Shown in pieces: positions 1 through 8,403 of a stretch of DNA of 16,855 bases. Position 1 is the first letter of the stretch; the number at the start of each line of letters is the position of its first letter. The notes beneath the pieces were generated by a model, which searched no databases, was not told where the DNA came from, and saw nothing but the letters and a program-made list of their open reading frames with translations. The stretch covers positions 1-16,855 of the forward strand of contig CAXBPY010000062.1 in NCBI GenBank assembly GCA_963977675.1, written 5' to 3'. Source of the stretch: CAXBPY01 sp003455275. Lineage in GTDB: Bacteria; Bacteroidota; Bacteroidia; Chitinophagales; UBA10324. The position numbers were made by a program, and so were the translations under genes.

Positions 1-2427
1 TACACCTATTCATGGAGTAATGGAACAACTACACAAGATCAAAGTGGACTTTCCGGAGGAACTTATGATGTAACAATTACGGATGCGAATGGATGTTCAA
101 CTGTTCTTCCTGCATCTGTCGTAATCGTTCAAACCGGAGTAGTGACTGCAAATGCAGTGGCTACAGATGTTACAGGATGCTACGGCGATTTGAATGGCTC
201 AGTTGATTTAACCGTAACCGGAGGACAAGCGCCATTCACTTACACATGGAGCAATGGAACTACAACTCAAGACCTGAGTGGCATTGGTGCAGGAACTTAT
301 TCTGTAACTGTGACTGATGTGAACGGATGTTCTGCAACAGCAAGCGCAACCGTGAACCAGCCAACACAACTGATTCCGACATTCAGCGCGTCATCACAGA
401 ATGTAACTTGTAACGGAGCGTGCGATGGAACAGCAATTCTGAATTCTGCAATTGGTGGAACCGCACCTTACACTTATCAGTGGAGCAATGGTGCAACCAC
501 AATTTCAAATTTGAATTTGTGTCCGGGCACTTATGATGTCACTGTGACCGATGCAAACAATTGCACGGCTACAACTTCAACCACAATCACGCAACCGCCT
601 GTGCTCACTGCAACAGTTGTTACTTACACGGATACGCTCGGATGTAATGCTGCTGCGAATTCTGGTTCGATAGATATTAATGTAACCGGCGGAACTCCGG
701 CTTACTCTTACTCGTGGAGCAATGGTGCAACAACACAGGATTTATCTGGACTTGGTGCAGGAACTTACAGCGTAACCGTAACCGACATGAATGGCTGCAC
801 TGCTGTGCTGAGTTCTGCATTAACAATAGTTGTAACAGGAAGCCCAACGGCAACTGCAGTTGCAACGAATGTGACAGGATGTTTTGGAAATCTGAATGGT
901 TCAATTGATTTGACAGTGACAGGAGGACAAGCTCCATTCATTTATACCTGGAGTAACTCTGCTACAACGCAAGACCTGAGCGGAATCGGCGCGGGCAATT
1001 ATTCTGTGACCGTTACAGATGTTAACGGATGCACTGCAACAACAAGTGCGACTGTGACACAACCAACGCAATTACAAATTTCTTCAGTGAACCCATCTGA
1101 TATTTCTTGTTTCGGTGCATTTAATGGTTCAATTGATTTGACCGTGAGTGGTGGAACACCAACATACACTTACATCTGGAGCGATGGACATACAGATGAA
1201 GATATCACTGGTCTCGGTCCGGGAATGTTCTATGTAACGGTTACTGATGCGAACGGATGTTCTGTAGTTGACAGCGCAACGATTGTCGAACCAACTCAAC
1301 TCACTAATACAGGAGTAGTGACTGATGTAACATGTTTCGGCGCAAACAATGGTGCAGTAAACATTACTCCGAGCGGAGCAACTTCTCCATACACTTATCA
1401 GTGGAGCAACTCAGCAACAACGGAAGACATTAATAGTGTTGGCGGCGGAACCTATCATGTCACAATTACTGATGCGAATGGTTGCAGCATTGAAGATTCA
1501 TTCACCGTGAATGAACCAACTCAATTGCTCGCTGCAGTTACTGAAGTAGATTCAATTCACTGCAACGGCGCACTTACTGCTACTGTGGCTGCGAGTGCAA
1601 GCGGCGGAACTGCTCCATACAGTTATTCCTGGAGTAATGGTGCAACAACAGATACAGTTACTTCAGTGGGCGCAGGAAATTATTCGGTGACTATTACTGA
1701 CGCGAATGGCTGCACTGCAACAGGAAGTGTAACTGTTACTCAACCAACGCAGATCACTGTTTCTGCTTCCACATTTTCTCCGGTGAGTTGCAATGGAGCA
1801 ACTGATGCAGATGCAAGTGCAAGTGTTTCGGGTGGAGTTTCCCCATACACTTATTCATGGAGCACCGGTGCAACTACTGATTCAATCAGCGGACTTGGCG
1901 CTAACACCTACACACTCACAGTTACGGATGCGAATGGTTGCACAGCAACAGCGTCATTAATTGTAACAGAGCCGGGAGTGCTTGATGCTACTTCAATTGT
2001 AACGAATGTGAATTGCACCGCTGCAAACAGTGGCGCAGTGGATGTTTCAGTTGCCGGAGGAACTTCTCCATTCACTTACTCATGGAGCAATGGTGCCACA
2101 ACACAAGACCTTAATAATGTTTCAGCAGGAAATTATTCAGTAACAGTAACGGATGCGCACGGTTGCACGGACACACTCACTTCTGTAGTGAATGCTGCGC
2201 CAACAATTGTTGCGAACATCAACAACACAACTCCAATTTCTTGTAATGGAGCAAATGACGGATCACTCGCTGCGAATGTTGTTGGAGGTGTTGCTCCTTA
2301 CACTTACGCATGGAGCACAGGAGCAACTACTCAATCCATCAGTAGTCTCGGGCCTAACACCTATGTGGTAACGGTTACAGATAATGGCGGATGTGTGGAC
2401 ACAGCAACATTCACGCTTACCGAACCT
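1..2427 (+). repeat. Tandem array of eleven SprB-type coding repeats (first incomplete)
   Basis: The conserved Trp codon of the WS(N/T)G core falls at 13, 247, 481, 715, 949, 1177, 1402, 1630, 1858, 2083 and 2311. The first four spacings are exactly 234 bases (78 codons); the remaining six are 225 or 228 bases (75-76 codons). Every complete unit has a Cys near its start and the Cys of the terminal NGC motif, except that unit 11 ends GGC and unit 3 ends NNC. Unit 3 has an additional Cys pair. Units 2 and 5 are the closest pair at protein level. The array is translated throughout, with no frameshift. Confidence 0.9.
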
Positions 2428-3201
2428 GCGATTCCGCAATTCACAGCAGGCGGAGTGACGGATGTTTGTGGTGATGCAGGAACACTTTCAGGAACACTTC
2501 CTGCGGGCTACACCGGAACATGGACACTATTAAGTGGAACCGGAAACATTGATGATCCGAGCAGTGCAACATCCGGAGTTTCTTCCCTCAGTAGTGGAAT
2601 CAATGAATTTGTGTGGACGATTACCAACGGCACTTGCACTTTCGCTGATACCGCAATTTTGAATACAAACATTCTCACCATTGATGCAGGCAACGATCAA
2701 TCAAGTTGCGATTCAGTGAATCTGCAATTGGCTGGTCAGCTTTCATCGGGCTCCGGTCAGTGGAGCAGTCCTGATGCAGGAATTTCATTCTCCAATTCAA
2801 ATGATCCGGATGCTACTGCAAGTGGATTGACGGTTGGTGCGAACATGATTATCTGGACGGTGACTGATGGAAATTGCATTGAGATGGATACTTTGATCAT
2901 CACCGTTCGTCCGCCTGAAGAATGTAATCAGGACACACTTGAAATGCCAACAGGATTTTCACCGAATGGAGATGGACCGAATGATTACTTCGTGATTCAC
3001 GGTTTGGTTCATTATCCGGACAATGAGTTTAAAGTGTTCAACCGCTGGGGAAATCTTGTTTACAGTGTGAAGAATTACAGCAACCAGTGGAATGGAACAA
3101 ACAACAGTGGTGGTCAGCTTCCTGACGGAACATACTTCGTGATTTTCAGTGCATCGAATCTCACCACGCCGCTCACAGGTTATGTTGACATGAGGAGATA
3201 G
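1..3201 (+). CDS. SprB-repeat surface protein with T9SS type B C-terminal sorting domain (5' truncated)
   Basis: The reading frame is open from base 1, so at least 1066 residues are present and the true start lies off the left edge; the GTG at 142 is only an internal Val codon. The protein has eleven SprB-type units, each with the core PYTYxWSNGATT, then GxYSVTVTDANGC, then a TxPT-type linker. Two Ig/PKD-like beta domains of about 80 residues follow (about 2430-2935). The end (2941-3198) carries EMPTGFSPNGDG, FNRWGNLVY and DGTYFV, the hallmark of the gliding-motility-associated/T9SS type B sorting domain (CHU_C family). Proteins of this kind are exported across the outer membrane by T9SS and act as cell-surface adhesins; F. 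johnsoniae SprB carries gliding motility. The PorP/SprF gene 42 bases downstream fits this. What the adhesin binds, and whether this organism glides, cannot be told from the sequence. Confidence 0.93.
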   Translation, partial: YTYSWSNGTTTQDQSGLSGGTYDVTITDANGCSTVLPASVVIVQTGVVTANAVATDVTGCYGDLNGSVDLTVTGGQAPFTYTWSNGTTTQDLSGIGAGTYSVTVTDVNGCSATASATVNQPTQLIPTFSASSQNVTCNGACDGTAILNSAIGGTAPYTYQWSNGATTISNLNLCPGTYDVTVTDANNCTATTSTTITQPPVLTATVVTYTDTLGCNAAANSGSIDINVTGGTPAYSYSWSNGATTQDLSGLGAGTYSVTVTDMNGCTAVLSSALTIVVTGSPTATAVATNVTGCFGNLNGSIDLTVTGGQAPFIYTWSNSATTQDLSGIGAGNYSVTVTDVNGCTATTSATVTQPTQLQISSVNPSDISCFGAFNGSIDLTVSGGTPTYTYIWSDGHTDEDITGLGPGMFYVTVTDANGCSVVDSATIVEPTQLTNTGVVTDVTCFGANNGAVNITPSGATSPYTYQWSNSATTEDINSVGGGTYHVTITDANGCSIEDSFTVNEPTQLLAAVTEVDSIHCNGALTATVAASASGGTAPYSYSWSNGATTDTVTSVGAGNYSVTITDANGCTATGSVTVTQPTQITVSASTFSPVSCNGATDADASASVSGGVSPYTYSWSTGATTDSISGLGANTYTLTVTDANGCTATASLIVTEPGVLDATSIVTNVNCTAANSGAVDVSVAGGTSPFTYSWSNGATTQDLNNVSAGNYSVTVTDAHGCTDTLTSVVNAAPTIVANINNTTPISCNGANDGSLAANVVGGVAPYTYAWSTGATTQSISSLGPNTYVVTVTDNGGCVDTATFTLTEPAIPQFTAGGVTDVCGDAGTLSGTLPAGYTGTWTLLSGTGNIDDPSSATSGVSSLSSGINEFVWTITNGTCTFADTAILNTNILTIDAGNDQSSCDSVNLQLAGQLSSGSGQWSSPDAGISFSNSNDPDATASGLTVGANMIIWTVTDGNCIEMDTLIITVRPPEECNQDTLEMPTGFSPNGDGPNDYFVIHGLVHYPDNEFKVFNRWGNLVYSVKNYSNQWNGTNNSGGQLPDGTYFVIFSASNLTTPLTGYVDMRR

Positions 3202-3243
3202 TGATTAGAAAAAATTTCAAAACGAAAAAAGAATTCAACTGAG

Positions 3244-4176
3244 ATGATAAAGAAAATTTGCCTTGGAGTTTTTGCAACCATGCTTTCGGTTGCTGCTTAC
3301 GCGCAGCAGGATGTGTTGCTGAGTCAGTATATGTTTAACAATCTGCTGGTGAATCCGGGTTATGCCGGAAGCAAGCGCTACGCATCGGCATCGTTGCTTT
3401 ACAGAAACCAGTGGGTGAAGTTTGACGGAGCGCCAAACACTTTTGTAGCAACGCTTCATGGACCTACGCGCACGCGCAAAGTGGGATTAGGACTCACTCT
3501 CGCTTCTGATAAAATCGGAGTGACGAGCCGCTACGATGTGTATGGAAGTTATGCTTACCACATTGCGCTGAATCAGAAAATGAAATTTGCAATAGGAATG
3601 CGCGGTGGATTTTCATACTACAACGCAAAGCTCAGCCAGCTCACAGTTTGGGATAAACCCGATCCGCTTTTTGATCCGCCGACACAAACAAACATTCTTC
3701 CCAACTTTGGTGCAGGCGCATATCTCTACAGCGAAAAATTTTATGCAGGACTTTCTGTTCCTGAGTTGCTGAGTTACGATCCTACTCGTCCGCTCTCGTT
3801 CAACATTGCTAACAACATTGTGCCGCATCAGGTGCGCCACTACTTCTTCACTGTTGGTGGTGCGATTGAAGTGAGTCCTGATTTTGTATTGAGACCTGCA
3901 GCGCTGATTAAATACACGCAGAACGCTCCGGTTGAATTTGACTTCAACATGAATTTTCTCATCAAGAAAATTTTATGGATCGGTGGCGCGTATCGCACGG
4001 GCGACGCGGCTGTGGGCATGATTGAGTTGCAGGCAACAAAACAATTGCGCATTGGTTACGCCTATGACTTCACTACATCTGAATTGAAAAACTATTCGAA
4101 CGGTTCGCATGAAATCATGATTGGCTATGACTTCGGTTATGACATTCAGAGAATAAAGACACCGCGCTATTTCTAA
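3244..4176 (+). CDS. PorP/SprF family type IX secretion system outer-membrane protein
   Basis: The protein has 310 residues. Residues 1-20 form a signal peptide ending AYA before QQ. The mature N-terminus, with QDVLLSQYMFNN, VNPGYAG and YRNQWVKFDG, is the signature of the PorP/SprF family. The rest is rich in alternating hydrophobic and aromatic stretches, as expected for an outer-membrane beta-barrel, and it ends in Phe, which is typical of barrel proteins. Family members are partners of T9SS: F. johnsoniae SprF is needed for secretion or attachment of SprB, and PorP of Porphyromonas is a secretion component. Sitting 42 bases behind a gene with a type B sorting domain and 30 bases ahead of an OmpA-family lipoprotein, it most likely serves that cargo. 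It could instead be a general family paralogue. The ATG at 3244 is the only start giving a normal signal peptide; no clear ribosome binding site is seen. Confidence 0.92.
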   Translation: MIKKICLGVFATMLSVAAYAQQDVLLSQYMFNNLLVNPGYAGSKRYASASLLYRNQWVKFDGAPNTFVATLHGPTRTRKVGLGLTLASDKIGVTSRYDVYGSYAYHIALNQKMKFAIGMRGGFSYYNAKLSQLTVWDKPDPLFDPPTQTNILPNFGAGAYLYSEKFYAGLSVPELLSYDPTRPLSFNIANNIVPHQVRHYFFTVGGAIEVSPDFVLRPAALIKYTQNAPVEFDFNMNFLIKKILWIGGAYRTGDAAVGMIELQATKQLRIGYAYDFTTSELKNYSNGSHEIMIGYDFGYDIQRIKTPRYF

Positions 4177-4206
4177 AACTAAAAATGTGACTGAGCAGAA
4201 ATAAAA

Positions 4207-6129
4207 ATGATGACTATGGTTTTTAATAGAATGAAAAAATTTATTCCGCTCGCGGTTGCTGCATTGTTCAGCAGTTGCGCCGGTTCATATTATCTTGCAG
4301 GAGAGCGCTTCTATCAGGATATGGCTTACAACAAATCCATTCCGAAGTTAGAGAAATGTCTTTCGATGAAAGATTTCCCAGAGGCGAAAAAAATGCTTGC
4401 AGAAGATTACCGTGCAACGAACAATTCGAAGCAAGCCGAGAAATGGTATAAGGATGTGATTGCACTTCCTGATGCGCGCCCAAGTGATTACCTGTATTGC
4501 GCGCAGGCAATGATTTCAAATGGAAATTATTCTGACGCAAAAGGAATACTCACTCAGTATCTTGAAAAAGTTCCGGGCGATAAAGTGGGAACAATGTTGC
4601 TCGCTTCATGCGACTCAGTGAATCATTTCAAAAAAGATTCTTCAAGGTATATGGTGGAAGATGTTTCTATCAACTCCGGCTCTTCAATGGCTCCTGTGTT
4701 TTACGATGGAGGAATTGTTTTTTCTTCTGACAGAAACAGCAGCGCGAAAGTGTATCAGTGGACGGGAAGAAATTTTTTAGATCTTTACTATGCGAAGGAT
4801 AATGGCGAAGGAAATTTTGCAGCACCTGAATTATTGAAGGGACCAGTGAATGGAATTTATCACGATGCCGATGCAACATTTTCTCCTGACGGAAGCACGA
4901 TGTATTTCACAAGAAATAATTACACAGGAAAAAAAGTGAAAGAGAGCGGCGATGATATTGTGTTGATGAAAATTTATTCTGCTACAAAAGATGCGAATGG
5001 AGAATGGACAAACATCACGGAACTTCCATTCAACAATAATGATTACTCGTGCGGTCATCCAGCAATTGCGAATCGCGGTGCAACACTTTACTTCGTGAGC
5101 GATATGCCCGGCGGACAAGGCGGCACCGACATCTGGATGGTGAAGAAGGAAGGAGAGGGATGGGGAACTCCGGTGAATCTGGGATCAACTATTAATACGC
5201 CGATGAATGAAATGTTCCCATACATGATGAATGACACCATGCTCTACTTCGCTTCAAATGGTTTGTATGGATTAGGTGGTCTTGATATTTATTCTTCGAA
5301 GAAAGATGGAAACAGCTGGAGCCGACCAACGAATCTTGGTTATCCGATTAACACTTCGCATGATGACTTTGGATACTTACCTGAGAAAAATGGAGAAACC
5401 GGTTATTTCACCAGCAATCGTGAAAGCAATGATGGAAGCACTGATAAAATTTATCACTACATAAAACCGGAGTTGAAATTTACGCTCGCAGGAAGCGTAG
5501 TGAACAAAAGCGATCAATCTCCTGTGCAAGGTGCAATCGTTACGCTGCTGAATAAGAAAACCGGAGTGAAAGAAAACACAACCACCGATGCAGATGGTAA
5601 TTTCAAATTTCAACTCAGCCAGAACACTGACTACTCCGTGACTGCAAATAAGGATGGTTACTTCTCTAAAACAGAAGACATCACTACTATCGGAAAAAAA
5701 GTTTCGGAAGACATGAAGGTTACACTCAAACTTGAAATTGAGAAGATTGAGATCAACAAACCTATTGTGCTCAGAAATATTTATTATGACTTTGATAAAG
5801 CGAACATTCGCCCCGATGCAGCTTTGGAATTAGACAAGCTCGTAAAAATTCTCAATGAAAATCCAAGTATTAAGATTGAATTGAGCTCGCACACAGACTG
5901 TCGCGGAAGTAATGAATACAATCAAAAACTTTCACAACGCAGAGCAGAAAGTGCAGTTGCTTACATCATTTCAAAAGGAATTTCGAAAGACCGCATCACT
6001 GCAAAAGGTTATGGTGAATCTGTGCCGGCAGTGAATTGTGCACCAACCTGCGAAAGCTGTACTGAAGAACAACACCAGGAAAACCGGAGAACGGAGTTTA
6101 AGGTGCTTGGGTATATGCAGGGGAAATAG
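4207..6129 (+). CDS. OmpA-family lipoprotein with TPR, PD40 propeller and regulatory-like domain (PorE-like architecture)
   Basis: The protein has 640 residues from the first ATG. An internal ATG at 4231 (residue 9) begins MKKFIPLAVAALFSSC, a shorter and more classical lipoprotein signal with the lipid-bearing Cys at residue 24, so 4231 may be the true start. Domain order: TPR-like helices (about 30-135); PD40/WD40-like propeller blades (about 150-420) with repeated APVFYDGG, DATFSPDGSTMYFT, GGTDIWMV and GGLDIYSSKKDG motifs; a carboxypeptidase-regulatory-like beta domain (about 424-495); and a C-terminal OmpA domain (about 518-635). The OmpA domain has YYDFDKANIRP, HTDCRGS and LSQRRAESA, which include the Asp and Arg that bind diaminopimelate in peptidoglycan. 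The same order is found in PorE-type T9SS-associated lipoproteins. It probably ties the outer-membrane apparatus to the cell wall. It is likely co-transcribed with the two upstream genes and ends just before a terminator. Confidence 0.9.
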   Translation: MMTMVFNRMKKFIPLAVAALFSSCAGSYYLAGERFYQDMAYNKSIPKLEKCLSMKDFPEAKKMLAEDYRATNNSKQAEKWYKDVIALPDARPSDYLYCAQAMISNGNYSDAKGILTQYLEKVPGDKVGTMLLASCDSVNHFKKDSSRYMVEDVSINSGSSMAPVFYDGGIVFSSDRNSSAKVYQWTGRNFLDLYYAKDNGEGNFAAPELLKGPVNGIYHDADATFSPDGSTMYFTRNNYTGKKVKESGDDIVLMKIYSATKDANGEWTNITELPFNNNDYSCGHPAIANRGATLYFVSDMPGGQGGTDIWMVKKEGEGWGTPVNLGSTINTPMNEMFPYMMNDTMLYFASNGLYGLGGLDIYSSKKDGNSWSRPTNLGYPINTSHDDFGYLPEKNGETGYFTSNRESNDGSTDKIYHYIKPELKFTLAGSVVNKSDQSPVQGAIVTLLNKKTGVKENTTTDADGNFKFQLSQNTDYSVTANKDGYFSKTEDITTIGKKVSEDMKVTLKLEIEKIEINKPIVLRNIYYDFDKANIRPDAALELDKLVKILNENPSIKIELSSHTDCRGSNEYNQKLSQRRAESAVAYIISKGISKDRITAKGYGESVPAVNCAPTCESCTEEQHQENRRTEFKVLGYMQGK

Positions 6130-6145
6130 ACTAATCATATTTTTT

Positions 6146-6177
6146 AAATCCCAATCATTAACTGGTTGGGATTTTTT
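6146..6177 (+). terminator. Intrinsic terminator of the surface-protein operon
   Basis: A 12-base stem (AAATCCCAATCA, 6146-6157, with TGGTTGGGATTT, 6163-6174) contains one T-G wobble and closes a 5-base loop TTAAC. It runs straight into a T-rich tract. It lies 16 bases after the stop of the OmpA-family gene and before the next gene on the same strand, so it probably ends transcription of the upstream group. No T-run follows on the opposite strand, so it is directional. Confidence 0.85.
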
Positions 6178-6263
6178 ATTTTCCATCCACGCACAAAAAT
6201 ATTGAAAGCATACATTCGCCGACTTCCCGGAATACCTCGGGATAAATCAAAAAAAATTTACAG

Positions 6264-7886
6264 ATGTTAAGTGCTAGAAATATTTCATTGAGCTATGGCA
6301 AGCGTGTGTTGTTTGATGAGGTGAATATCAGTTTCACAAAAGGAAATTGTTATGGAGTAATTGGTGCGAATGGTGCTGGCAAAAGCACTTTCTTAAAAAT
6401 ATTGAGCGGAGAAATTGAACCTAACAAAGGCGAGGTAGAAATAGGAAAGCATGAACGGATGAGTTTCCTGAAACAGAATCAATTTGAATTTGATGAAGAA
6501 ACTGTTTTGCATACAGTCATGCTCGGCCACAAGAAGATGATGGAAGTGCAATTGATCAAAGACACGATTTACGCCGATGCAAATTCCACTGAAGAAGATT
6601 ACCTGCGTGCTGGAGATTTGGAAGCCGAGTTTGGTGAGATGGGCGGATACACAGCAGAAAGCGATGCCGCTGCCTTGTTAAGCGACCTTGGAGTTGAAGA
6701 AAAATTTCATCACTCACTGATGAAGGAAATTCCTGCGAACTACAAACTGCGTGTGCTGCTGGCGCAGGCTCTTTTTGGTAATCCAGATATTCTGCTGCTT
6801 GATGAACCTACAAACGGATTGGATATTGAAACAATTACCTGGCTCGAAAATTTTTTAGGCGATTATGAAAATATCGTACTTGTTGTAAGTCACGACCGTC
6901 ACTTTCTTGATGCAGTTTGCACGCATGTTGCGGATGTGGACAAGAGCAAAATAAAAATTTACACCGGCAACTACACTTTCTGGTATGAGAGCAGTCAGTT
7001 GGCGGCGCGTCAATTAGCGGATAAGAATAAAAAGATGGAAGACAAACGCGCAGCGCTCTTAGATTTCATTGCACGCTTCTCTGCAAATGCAAGTAAGAGC
7101 CGCCAGGCAACGAGCCGGAAAAAAGCGTTGGAGAAATTATCAATCGAAGAAATTGAACCGAGCAATCGCAAATACCCCGGAATTATTTTTCAACCGATGC
7201 GCGAAGTGGGAAATCAGATTTTGAAAGTGGAACAACTCAGAAAATCAGTGGATGGAAGAAAACTGTTCGACAATGTTTCATTCAGCATTCATAAGGGAGA
7301 TAAGATTGCACTACTCAGTAAAGATCCGCTAGCTGTTTCTAATTTTTTTGACATCATTAACGGAATTACGAAAGCTGATCATGGAAATTATGAATGGGGA
7401 ACTACGATTTACAAAGCATATCTCCCAATAGAAAATTCAGGATTCTTTTCTAAAGGAATGAACCTGATGGATTGGTTGTATCAATTTGTTCCACCGTATG
7501 TCACTGATGTGGATGATCCGTTCATTCGCGGCTACTTAGGCAAAATGCTTTTCAGCGGTGATGATATAAAGAAGAATACCGATGTGCTGAGTGGTGGCGA
7601 AAAAGTTCGCTGCATGATCAGCAGAATGATGTTGCAAAATCCGAATGTGGTGATGCTCGATCAACCTACTAATCATCTCGACCTCGAAAGCATTCAGAGT
7701 TTCAATGAAGGTTGTCAGAATTTTCCGGGAGTGGTGTTGCTCACTTCACACGATCATACTTTTATGGAAACAGTTGCGAACCGTATAATCGAATTAACTC
7801 CGTCCGGAACAATTGACCGACTGATGACTTTTGATGAATACCTGAATGATAAAAGAGTGAAGGAATTGAGGGAGGAGATGTATTAA
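6264..7886 (+). CDS. ABC-F family ATPase, YkpA/YbiT-like, with one degenerate ATP site
   Basis: The protein has 540 residues, two ABC ATPase domains in tandem and no membrane segments, so it belongs to the ABC-F group of soluble, ribosome-acting translation factors. Domain 1 has an intact Walker A (GANGAGKST, 34-42) and Walker B with catalytic Glu181 (LLLDEPTNGLD), but its signature loop reads EIPANYKLR instead of LSGG. Domain 2 has the intact signature LSGGEKVR, but its P-loop is replaced by LLSKDPLAVSN (about 350-360) and its Walker B carries Gln467 instead of Glu (MLDQPTNHLD). Only the site made by Walker A of domain 1 and the signature of domain 2 should hydrolyse ATP. The inter-domain linker with FSANASKSRQATSRKK is typical of the group. 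Start: ATG at 6264 giving MLSARNISLSYGKR. From memory, YkpA of Bacillus is the closest well-known relative. A role in rescuing or regulating ribosomes is inferred from the family. Confidence 0.92.
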   Translation: MLSARNISLSYGKRVLFDEVNISFTKGNCYGVIGANGAGKSTFLKILSGEIEPNKGEVEIGKHERMSFLKQNQFEFDEETVLHTVMLGHKKMMEVQLIKDTIYADANSTEEDYLRAGDLEAEFGEMGGYTAESDAAALLSDLGVEEKFHHSLMKEIPANYKLRVLLAQALFGNPDILLLDEPTNGLDIETITWLENFLGDYENIVLVVSHDRHFLDAVCTHVADVDKSKIKIYTGNYTFWYESSQLAARQLADKNKKMEDKRAALLDFIARFSANASKSRQATSRKKALEKLSIEEIEPSNRKYPGIIFQPMREVGNQILKVEQLRKSVDGRKLFDNVSFSIHKGDKIALLSKDPLAVSNFFDIINGITKADHGNYEWGTTIYKAYLPIENSGFFSKGMNLMDWLYQFVPPYVTDVDDPFIRGYLGKMLFSGDDIKKNTDVLSGGEKVRCMISRMMLQNPNVVMLDQPTNHLDLESIQSFNEGCQNFPGVVLLTSHDHTFMETVANRIIELTPSGTIDRLMTFDEYLNDKRVKELREEMY

Positions 7887-7891
7887 TGAAA

Positions 7892-8341
7892 TTACTTGCT
7901 TACGATTTCTTCGCAAACTCTTTCCACTAATTCAAACACCGGTTCAAAATCTTTTTCACTTCCATACCACGGATCAGGAACAGATTTTTTTTCTCCGGGA
8001 AATAATTCATCCATAAAGAGTCTTACTTTTTTCATTCGCTCTTCACTCTTTGCAATGTGAGAAATCTCGTGAGTGACATCAGTCGCCAGTGAATAGATGA
8101 TATCATAGTGATCAAAATCTTCTGGCGAAAGTTCTCGCGCTTTATGAGCCCGCATATCAATTCCATGTTTAAGTGCGGTGCGCACACCCCGCGGATCAGC
8201 CCCGGCACCCACATGATAGTGCTCGGTTCCCGAAGAATCAATCTCCCAATCGAGATTTCGCTCAGCACATTTCTTTTTCAAAATGTATTCAGCCATCGGG
8301 CTGCGGCAAATATTTCCGAGGCAGACGAACAGGATTTTCAT
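7892..8341 (-). CDS. Low-molecular-weight protein-tyrosine-phosphatase
   Basis: The protein has 149 residues, the usual length for the family. The phosphate-binding loop VCLGNICRS at the N-terminus has the Cys-x5-Arg signature (nucleophile Cys7, Arg13), and the general-acid motif is DPWYG with Asp123. It hydrolyses phosphotyrosine or arginine-phosphate on cytoplasmic proteins; the substrate is unknown. It is convergent with the ABC-F gene, with only 5 bases between the stop codons and therefore no room for a separate terminator. It is divergent from the MFS gene across 62 bases. No polysaccharide-export or tyrosine-kinase gene lies nearby, so a Wzb-type role in capsule export has no contextual support. 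Confidence 0.93.
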   Translation of the reverse strand: MKILFVCLGNICRSPMAEYILKKKCAERNLDWEIDSSGTEHYHVGAGADPRGVRTALKHGIDMRAHKARELSPEDFDHYDIIYSLATDVTHEISHIAKSEERMKKVRLFMDELFPGEKKSVPDPWYGSEKDFEPVFELVERVCEEIVSK

Positions 8342-8403
8342 GCGGATAAATTTAAGAACAAGTTGAAGGCAACCACTGCTGAAAAATTTATTTTCACCGA
8401 ATT

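Noticed and set aside
1..2427. CRISPR array or non-coding tandem repeat
   Set aside because: The periodic signal is translated in one frame as SprB units; the units differ at silent sites and there are no short identical repeats with spacers.
142..3201. GTG at 142 as start of the repeat protein
   Set aside because: The frame is open to base 1 and codes for a further repeat unit there, so 142 is internal.
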